Below the pieces are notes generated by a model. It searched no databases and was not told the DNA's origin. It was given only the letters and a program-made list of their open reading frames with translations. Both the position numbers and the translations under genes were made by a program. Of a DNA stretch of 48,252 nt, positions 39,780 to 48,252 are shown one piece after another (position 1 is the first letter of the stretch; the number at the start of each line of letters is the position of its first letter). Source of the DNA: Acidobacteriota bacterium (GTDB lineage: Bacteria; Acidobacteriota; Vicinamibacteria; Vicinamibacterales; UBA8438). The stretch is taken from positions 12,425-60,676 of the forward strand of contig JAGWAH010000005.1 of the NCBI GenBank assembly GCA_021296515.1, read 5' to 3'.

Positions 39780-40065
39780 AGACGTCTCGGGGTCGCCGGG
39801 TCGCGGATCCGGATTCGTCCACAACCGAACCGCGGGCAACCCGCCGCCGGCTGTGGAGACCGGGTTCCGTCCACCGATCCCGGCCCGCGCCGCCGAGATC
39901 GTCAACGGTCCGGTCCTCCGGTAAGTCGTTGATCAGGCTGCACTTGAAATGCCCGTCAACGTTTCCACAGGCCTTCCGATCCTGTTATACTTAAAAGATC
40001 CTTCAGATCCAGTACATGGTCTTCAGCCATTCGATGCGAGCTCTCCAGTCGAGGTCACCGTCCCC
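39780..40065 (+). promoter_or_regulatory. dnaN upstream region with -10 box and DnaA box
   Basis: TATACT at 39986-39991 is a likely -10 box for dnaN; the region around it (TTATACTTAAAAG) is unusually AT-rich. A TTTCCACA DnaA box at 39962-39969 covers the expected -35 position, suggesting regulation by DnaA. Further CCACA or TGTGG cores lie near 39818 and 39850. The leader to the ATG at 40066 is about 65-70 nt. Confidence 0.55.
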
Positions 40066-41178
40066 ATGGAACTGACCGTCCAGAAGGGCGATCTGCTGCA
40101 CGAGCTTCAGCTCTGCCAGGGGATCGTCGAGCGCAAGAACACCATTCCGATTCTCGGGAACGTTCTGCTCGAAGCGAACGACGCCGGCCGCGTGCGCCTG
40201 CTGGCGACGGATCTCGAAGTCGGGTTGCGGAGCCAGTGCCAGGCATCGATCTCCCGCGCCGGCGCACTGACGGTTCCGGCCAAGAAGCTGTTCGAGATCG
40301 TGCGGGCGCTGCCGGACACGGAGATCAGGCTCGAGGCGGGAGCGCACGGAGCCGTCAACGTGTCGGCGGACCGCTTCGATTCCCGGATGCAGACACTGCC
40401 CCGGGAGGACTTTCCGACGCTGCCGGATCCCGGCGGCGACGGTGCGGAGACGGTGGCTCGGGAGGCCCTGCGGGGCATGGTGATGAAGACGCAGTTCGCG
40501 ATCACGGGAGAGGACACCCGCTATTTCCTGAACGGCGCGCTGTTCGTTCTCAAGCCCGGCTCGATGAGCCTGATCGCGACCGACGGTCACCGCTTGGCGC
40601 TGGCCTCCTCGGAGTGGGGCGGAGGGGACGTTCCGGACGGCGAAATCCGCGCGATCCTGCCGAAGAAGACTCTCGGCGAGCTGTCGCGGCTGTTGGCGGG
40701 CGGGGAAGGCGACGTACGGTACACCCGCGGCGAGAGCCACCTGTTCTTCGAGATCGACGGGCGTCAGCTCATCTCACGCACAATAGACGCGCAGTTCCCG
40801 GCCTACGAGCGCGTCATTCCGACCGGAAACGACAAGCAGGTCGATTTCGAGCGCGATCGATTGACCAGCGCGATCAAGCGGGTCGCGCTGCTGTCGAGCG
40901 AGCGCTCCCACGCGGTCAAGTTCCAGATTGCCGATTCGACGGCGGAGGTGACATCGAGTAGTCCGGAACTCGGGGAAGCCAAGGAGGTGCTGCCCGTCGA
41001 CTACACCGGCGCCGAGCTGCAGATCTGCTTCAACGCGCAGTACGTGCTGGATTTCCTCGCGGTCGCCGAAACGGACAGTGTGACGTTGGAGTTGAAGGAC
41101 GAGAAGAGCCAGGCCGTCATGTATCCGTCCGGCGAGAAGACAGCCTACACGTACGTGATCATGCCGATGCGCGTGTAG
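40066..41178 (+). CDS. dnaN: DNA polymerase III beta subunit (sliding clamp)
   Basis: The 370-residue clamp has the expected three-domain organisation. It starts [20 protein letters not shown] and contains [34 protein letters not shown] and the C-terminal [19 protein letters not shown] chose the ATG at 40066 because it begins at the first conserved strand; upstream in-frame codons run into the promoter region. Confidence 0.97.
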   Translation: MELTVQKGDLLHELQLCQGIVERKNTIPILGNVLLEANDAGRVRLLATDLEVGLRSQCQASISRAGALTVPAKKLFEIVRALPDTEIRLEAGAHGAVNVSADRFDSRMQTLPREDFPTLPDPGGDGAETVAREALRGMVMKTQFAITGEDTRYFLNGALFVLKPGSMSLIATDGHRLALASSEWGGGDVPDGEIRAILPKKTLGELSRLLAGGEGDVRYTRGESHLFFEIDGRQLISRTIDAQFPAYERVIPTGNDKQVDFERDRLTSAIKRVALLSSERSHAVKFQIADSTAEVTSSSPELGEAKEVLPVDYTGAELQICFNAQYVLDFLAVAETDSVTLELKDEKSQAVMYPSGEKTAYTYVIMPMRV

Positions 41179-43845
<2,667 letters not shown>

Positions 43846-43851
43846 CGTCCC

Positions 43852-46365
43852 ATGCCCGACGTCGAACGCCCCAACGTCCCCGTCACCATCGAAGACGAGA
43901 TGCGTCGGTCCTACATGGACTACGCCATGAGCGTCATCATCGGCCGCGCCCTGCCCGACGTGCGCGACGGGTTGAAGCCGGCGCACCGGCGCGTGATCTA
44001 CGGCATGCGCACGATGGGGCTCGCCTCAAACCGGGCGTACCGCAAGTGCGCCAAGATCGTCGGCGAGGTGATGGGCAACTTCCACCCGCATGGCGACGCG
44101 TCCATCTACGACACGCTCGTCCGCCTGGCGCAGGGCTTCAACATGCGCTACCCGCTGGTCGACGGCCAGGGGAACTTCGGATCCGTGGACGGCGACCCGC
44201 CGGCGGCGATGCGCTACACCGAGGCGAAGCTGCAGTCGCTCTCCGACGACCTGATGGCCGATCTCGACCGCGACACGGTCGACTTCGTGCCGAACTACGA
44301 CGAGACGACCGAGGAGCCCTCCGTCCTGCCCGCGCCGTTTCCGAATCTGCTGGTGAACGGCTCGGCCGGCATCGCCGTCGGGATGGCGACGAACATCCCG
44401 CCGCACAACCTGCGCGAGGTGATCGATGGGATCGTCTGGATCGCCGAGCATCGGGAGGCGACGCGGCTGGACAAGGAGCGGGAGCTGCTCACGCTCGTTC
44501 CGGGTCCCGATTTCCCCACCGGCGGGTTCATCGTGGGACGGGCCGGCGTCGTGCAGGCCTACCGAACCGGCCGCGGATCGATCACGATGCGGGCCCGCAC
44601 CGAGGTGGAGGAACCCCGCAAGAAGGGAGACCGTACCGCCATCGTCGTCACCGAGATTCCGTACCAGGTCAACAAGTCGCGCCTGCTCGAGAAGATCGCC
44701 GACCTGGTGCGCGAGAAGGTAATCGAAGGGATAGCCGACCTGCGCGACGAGTCCGACCGTCACGGCATGCGCATCGTGATCGAGCTGCGGCGGGGCGAGG
44801 TGCCGGAGGTGGTGCTGAACAACCTCTACAAGCACACGCCGCTGCAGACGTCGTTCGGCATCATCGCCCTGGCCATCGTGGCCGGCCGGCCGCGGGTCCT
44901 GCCGCTGCTCGACCTGGTGGAGCAGTTCCTCGATTTCCGCAGGGAAGTGGTCCGGCGGCGCACGGAGCACGATCTGGCCAAGGCGGAGGCGCGCATCCAC
45001 ATCCTGGAAGGGCTCAAGGTCGCGCTCGACTATCTCGACGCGGTCATCACGCTGATAAGGGCCTCGCGCAACCCCCCGGAGGCGCGGCGCGGCCTGATCG
45101 AGCGCTTCTCGCTCACCGCGATCCAGGCCCAGGCGATCCTGGACATGCAGCTTCAGCGCCTCACCGGACTGGAGCGCGAGAAGATCATCGAGGAGCTGGC
45201 CCGGTTGGCCGAGACCATCCGGGAGCTGCGGGCCATTCTCGAGAGCGAGTCGCTCCTGCTGGGCATCGTCGTCGACGAGCTCAGGGAGGTGAGGGAGAAA
45301 TACGGCGACGCGCGCCGCACCGAGATCATCGAGGGCGAGGACGGGGACTTCAGCATCGAGGACCTGATCGTCGACGAGGACGTCGTCATCACCGCCAGCA
45401 ACACCGGGTACATCAAGCGAACCGCGGTGACGCAGTATCGGAACCAGCGCCGGGGAGGCAAGGGCCGGCTCGGCATGCGGACGCGGGAAGAGGACTTCCT
45501 GACGCACCTCTTCATCGCGTCGACGCATGCCTACATCCTGATCTTCACGGACCGCGGCCGAGTCTACCCCCTCAAGGTACACCGGATTCCCGACGTCGGT
45601 CCCGCCGGGCGCGGCAAGGCCATCGCCAATCTCGTGGCCCTCGATCCCGAGGAGAGAATCGCCGCGCTGGAGACCCTCAGGGAGTTCCCCACCGATCCCG
45701 GCCGGCACTTCGTCGCCATGGGAACGCGGCGGGGCGTGGTCAAGCGGGTCGATCTGAGCGCCTTTCGCCACGTGCGCTCGGGCGGCATCATCGCCATGGG
45801 GGTGGAGCCGGACGACGCGGTCGTCGGCGCCGAGCTGACCGACGGCGAGGGCGAGATCTTCATCGGCACCCGGGCGGGAATGGCCATCCGTTTCCCGCAG
45901 TCCGACGTGCGTTCGATGGGGCGCACGGCTCGCGGGGTCCGGGGCATTGCCCTCCGCGCGGGAGACGAGGTGGTTGCGATGACGGTCGTCCGGCCCGGCG
46001 CCACGCTCCTGACCGTGACCGAGAACGGCTACGGCAAGCGGACCGAGCTCGGAGAATACCGCGTGCAATCGCGCGGGGGACTCGGTATCATAAGCATCCA
46101 GGCGAGCGAGAGAAACGGGAGGGTCGCTGGCGTTGCCTGCGTCGACGGCGACGACGAGGTCTTGTTGATCACGCAGCAGGGCAAGGTTCTGCGGATGGTC
46201 GCGCGCGACGCCCGCCCCATCGGCCGGGCGACGCAGGGCGTGCGGTTGATCGGTATCGGTGACGATGATCGCGTCGTCTCCGTGGCGCGGCTCGTTGAGA
46301 GAGACGGAGAATCGCGCGAGGATGCCGGCGAGGCGGATGACGAATCGGTCGCCGGCGATGACTAG
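43852..46365 (+). CDS. gyrA: DNA gyrase subunit A
   Basis: The 837-residue subunit cleaves and rejoins DNA through Y122 ([10 protein letters not shown]). The quinolone-determining region reads [17 protein letters not shown], so the position of E. coli Ser83 is Ala83, while D87 is kept. The C-terminal pinwheel has the GyrA box QRRGGKG, which favours gyrase over topoisomerase IV. The tail is acidic ([15 protein letters not shown]). Numbering matches E. coli closely. Confidence 0.96.
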   Translation: MPDVERPNVPVTIEDEMRRSYMDYAMSVIIGRALPDVRDGLKPAHRRVIYGMRTMGLASNRAYRKCAKIVGEVMGNFHPHGDASIYDTLVRLAQGFNMRYPLVDGQGNFGSVDGDPPAAMRYTEAKLQSLSDDLMADLDRDTVDFVPNYDETTEEPSVLPAPFPNLLVNGSAGIAVGMATNIPPHNLREVIDGIVWIAEHREATRLDKERELLTLVPGPDFPTGGFIVGRAGVVQAYRTGRGSITMRARTEVEEPRKKGDRTAIVVTEIPYQVNKSRLLEKIADLVREKVIEGIADLRDESDRHGMRIVIELRRGEVPEVVLNNLYKHTPLQTSFGIIALAIVAGRPRVLPLLDLVEQFLDFRREVVRRRTEHDLAKAEARIHILEGLKVALDYLDAVITLIRASRNPPEARRGLIERFSLTAIQAQAILDMQLQRLTGLEREKIIEELARLAETIRELRAILESESLLLGIVVDELREVREKYGDARRTEIIEGEDGDFSIEDLIVDEDVVITASNTGYIKRTAVTQYRNQRRGGKGRLGMRTREEDFLTHLFIASTHAYILIFTDRGRVYPLKVHRIPDVGPAGRGKAIANLVALDPEERIAALETLREFPTDPGRHFVAMGTRRGVVKRVDLSAFRHVRSGGIIAMGVEPDDAVVGAELTDGEGEIFIGTRAGMAIRFPQSDVRSMGRTARGVRGIALRAGDEVVAMTVVRPGATLLTVTENGYGKRTELGEYRVQSRGGLGIISIQASERNGRVAGVACVDGDDEVLLITQQGKVLRMVARDARPIGRATQGVRLIGIGDDDRVVSVARLVERDGESREDAGEADDESVAGDD

Positions 46366-46418
46366 GCCCGGTATCGGCGTTCGCGAAGGACGCCGATCGC
46401 AGCAGCAAGGAGGCAGGG

Positions 46419-47306
46419 ATGTCTCGTTCCATGGTCAAGAGGTCATTGGTACTGATTGCAGTGGTCCTCTCTGGAGGATTCCTCGCCGCGGCTTGCGGAG
46501 GAGGAGGCGATGAGCTGCTGATTGCGCGCTCCTTCTTCCAGGCTGCCCGGTTCGACGACCGAACCTCCCTCGGCAACATGTCGCTGGTGCCGTTCAGTCC
46601 CCAGGAAGACGGCATCGCTTCGAGCCCGGGCGTCGATTTCGTCGGCGAGGAGGAGCGGCGTCCGCTCCAGATGATCGAGTTGAACCAGGCCCTCGCCGAG
46701 ACGCGGGACGCCGAGACCACCTTCCGTGCCGACAAGAAGATGTACCAGGACAACAACGAGGAGCCGATCACCCTGGCCATCGAGTCCGGGCGCGAGGGTG
46801 AGGATCCGAGCAACGCCGATATCAGGCGGGCGGCCAACGCCTGGTCGGGCCGCACCGGTGAGGGTGCGCCCCGGGGAGGCAACCGCGGTCGCCGGGACTG
46901 GTTCAACGAGATCCGCGATTCCTGGAGCACGCAGGTCGCCGACGAGCGCGAGTGGGCGCGCAAGGTCTCCGAGGCCCAGAACGCGCTCAACAACGAGCGG
47001 CGCATCGTCGACGTCAGCCTCTACGACTTCGTCCGCGACTCACCCGAGGCCATCGAGGTCATCGAGTTCGGCGGCGAGCTCGTCACGAAGCAGTTCACCG
47101 TGACCGCGAACGTGACGAAGGACGATGTCGAAGAAGAGCGGACGATGTGCTTCACGGTCCAGAAGGCGGATCTGCACAACATCCCGATGCCGAGTGCGGA
47201 AGAAGAAGGCGAGATGACGGAAGCGACCGTCGAGGGCCGGTGGATCATCACGGGCATCGACAAGACCAGCAACGCGCCCTGCGAGGGTCACGGAGCCGTC
47301 GAATAG
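46419..47306 (+). CDS. Lipoprotein of unknown function
   Basis: The 295-residue product has a lipoprotein signal: basic N-terminus, hydrophobic stretch (SLVLIAVVLSGGFLAAAC) and lipobox with Cys26. The ATG follows AAGGAGGCAGGG, a strong ribosome site. The mature part includes ARSFFQAARFDDRTSLGNMS near the N-terminus, a charged helical middle (DWFNEIRDSW, EWARKVSEAQNALNNERR) and a beta-rich C-terminus (GELVTKQFTVTANVTKDDVE, EATVEGRWIITGIDKTSN). I do not recognise the family. It follows gyrA by 53 bp but is probably separately translated. Confidence 0.75.
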   Translation: MSRSMVKRSLVLIAVVLSGGFLAAACGGGGDELLIARSFFQAARFDDRTSLGNMSLVPFSPQEDGIASSPGVDFVGEEERRPLQMIELNQALAETRDAETTFRADKKMYQDNNEEPITLAIESGREGEDPSNADIRRAANAWSGRTGEGAPRGGNRGRRDWFNEIRDSWSTQVADEREWARKVSEAQNALNNERRIVDVSLYDFVRDSPEAIEVIEFGGELVTKQFTVTANVTKDDVEEERTMCFTVQKADLHNIPMPSAEEEGEMTEATVEGRWIITGIDKTSNAPCEGHGAVE

Positions 47307-47375
47307 GTCGGACCGTCGACCCGCGGGGCGTTGTTGTCAGCGATTTCTGTCTGGCTCCGCCCACGTCAACATCCC

Positions 47376-47414
47376 GAGGGCGGCCGGCCGGTTCGACCGG
47401 TGTCGGCCGCCCTC
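47376..47414. terminator. Bidirectional stem-loop between the lipoprotein gene and mnhG
   Basis: GAGGGCGGCCG and CGGCCGCCCTC form a perfect 11-bp stem enclosing a smaller CCGG-TTCGA-CCGG hairpin. It lies between convergent genes. No T run is present. Confidence 0.65.
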
Positions 47415-47437
47415 CTCCCACCCTGCTGGCCGTCGGA

Positions 47438-47818
47438 TCACGGCCGGTCGCGGGGTTTCTCCGCACCGCGGTCCCCACCGTATTTTCCCTGCCACTCGTC
47501 GAGGTGAGTTCTGTCCGACAGTGGGACATTCATGCGGTAGGCCGCGCGCGCGATCGCGTGAGCGGCAACCGGGGCCGTTACCAGCAGGAAGATGATCGTC
47601 AGTCCGGCGATCGCGGTTTCGGCCGCGGTTCCGAAGTGCACGGCCGCGCCGCCGAACACCAGGCCCACGCCCAGCGTTCCCGCCTTGGTGGAGGCGTGCA
47701 TGCGAATGAGCACGTCCGGCAGGCGCAGGATGCCGAGGCCGGCGACGAACAGGAAGAAGCCTCCGGCCAGGAGGCAAGCGGCAACGATCAGTTCCCACCA
47801 CGGGATGTCACCTGCCAT
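47438..47818 (-). CDS. mnhG: Na+/H+ antiporter subunit G (MnhG/MrpG)
   Basis: The 126-residue membrane protein has three membrane segments (LIVAACLLAGGFFLFVAGLG, GLVFGGAAVHFGTA, TIIFLLVTAPVAAHAIA). The family motif GILRLPDVLIRMHASTKAGT is present. It is the last subunit of the Mrp-type multisubunit cation/proton antiporter. It overlaps mnhF by 11 bp. The C-terminus is hydrophilic. Confidence 0.9.
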   Translation of the reverse strand: MAGDIPWWELIVAACLLAGGFFLFVAGLGILRLPDVLIRMHASTKAGTLGVGLVFGGAAVHFGTAAETAIAGLTIIFLLVTAPVAAHAIARAAYRMNVPLSDRTHLDEWQGKYGGDRGAEKPRDRP

Positions 47819-48152
47819 CAGGCTCTTCCGTCCTTTCGCTGGCCCGTCCGTCGCGATGGAGCAACTCGGTCGTGCGCTCGGCGTACCAAGCGAAGGCGAC
47901 GGTTGCCAGAAAGGCCACCAGCGCCAGGACCACCGCGATGTCGAGAAAGTCGGGCTCGCTGTGCGTGATTGCCAGGAGGCCCGCGATAGCGACCGCCAGC
48001 ACCGTGATTAGGTCGATCGATACGACGCGATCCGGCAGGCTCGGTCCCTTTATCAAGCGTACAAACGAGAAGACCAGTCCCAGCACGGTCAGGACCGTCG
48101 TGACGTCGACCGCCCATCTGACGATCTGCGAGTGCTCCGCGAGGTCTGTCAC
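47808..48152 (-). CDS. mnhF: Na+/H+ antiporter subunit F (MnhF/MrpF)
   Basis: The 114-residue protein has three membrane segments and the family motif RLIKGPSLPDRVVSIDLITV, then FLDIAVVLALVAFLATVAF. The GTG start overlaps the mnhE stop (GTGA). The gene order E-F-G on the minus strand is that of mrp operons; subunits A-D would lie beyond the window. Confidence 0.9.
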   Translation of the reverse strand: MTDLAEHSQIVRWAVDVTTVLTVLGLVFSFVRLIKGPSLPDRVVSIDLITVLAVAIAGLLAITHSEPDFLDIAVVLALVAFLATVAFAWYAERTTELLHRDGRASERTEEPDGR

Positions 48153-48252
48153 TGCATGGCCTCCCAGACCAGACGCTCGAAGCCCGTCTTGATCCTCCTG
48201 CGTGTCTCGTCCGGATCGTCGACGAACATCTCGTGCACGTACAGCGTCTTCC
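48149..48252 (-). CDS. mnhE: Na+/H+ antiporter subunit E, C-terminal end (partial)
   Basis: The minus strand at the window edge encodes KTLYVHEMFVDDPDETRRR, then IKTGFERLVWEAMQ and stop. LYVHEM followed by Asp-rich residues and an amphipathic helix is the usual end of MnhE/MrpE. The stop overlaps the mnhF GTG. The N-terminal part lies outside the window. Confidence 0.75.
   Translation of the reverse strand, partial: KTLYVHEMFVDDPDETRRRIKTGFERLVWEAMQ

Overview
This 48 kb window is high-GC bacterial DNA carrying a chromosome replication-origin neighbourhood. The paired secreted DUF1501/DUF1800 genes, the E. coli-type GyrB and the rpmH-rnpA-yidD-yidC-jag-mnmE-mnmG-rsmG-parAB block suggest an Acidobacteriota-like organism, perhaps Vicinamibacteria. 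That placement is inferred from gene content and was not tested by a search.

Layout. (1) 0-6 kb: a FabZ-like protein lacking the catalytic His motif, a membrane-anchored PCYCGC protein, a hybrid histidine kinase, a FliA-family sigma factor and an NtrC-type sigma-54 activator. (2) 6-11 kb, minus strand: a frameshifted DUF1501 gene, a DUF1800 gene, an MTH1-like Nudix hydrolase and a tRNA-dihydrouridine synthase. (3) 11-16 kb: a secreted protein of five repeats (exactly 441 bp apart for the last four), divergent from a single-pass membrane protein, then a SurA/PpiC chaperone gene with a G9 tract behind its start. (4) 16-22.8 kb: mfd, a Wzm/Wzt-type polysaccharide exporter and a PP2C phosphatase. 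(5) 22.9-29.7 kb: F1 ATP synthase genes atpHAGDC without F0 genes, then parB and parA. (6) 29.7-38 kb: two parS sites, pyrF, rsmG, mnmG, mnmE, jag, yidC, yidD, rnpA, rpmH. (7) 38.1-38.3 kb: a DnaA-box cluster, the probable oriC. (8) 38.4-46.4 kb, plus strand: dnaA, dnaN, gyrB, gyrA. (9) A lipoprotein gene, then minus-strand mnhG, mnhF and the end of mnhE.

From about 16 kb to gyrA nearly all genes point away from the DnaA-box cluster, as expected for a bidirectional origin: parAB and parS segregate it, dnaA fires it, dnaN and gyrBA support the forks.

The most unusual signal is a family of dispersed palindromic elements at 1-106, 863-915, 1568-1643, 5898-6043, 19786-19837 and 39694-39779. Several copies sit exactly at gene ends and appear to contribute the stop codon (the PCYCGC gene and dnaA most clearly). 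Two copies instead lie in front of genes (PCYCGC and mfd), and each carries the same promoter-like arrangement, TTGCKT-17 bp-TAGAAT, with one palindrome arm as the spacer. Start codons only 5-6 nt after -10-like boxes also suggest leaderless mRNAs. The second notable item is the five-repeat secreted protein, in which each repeat looks like two related half-repeats.
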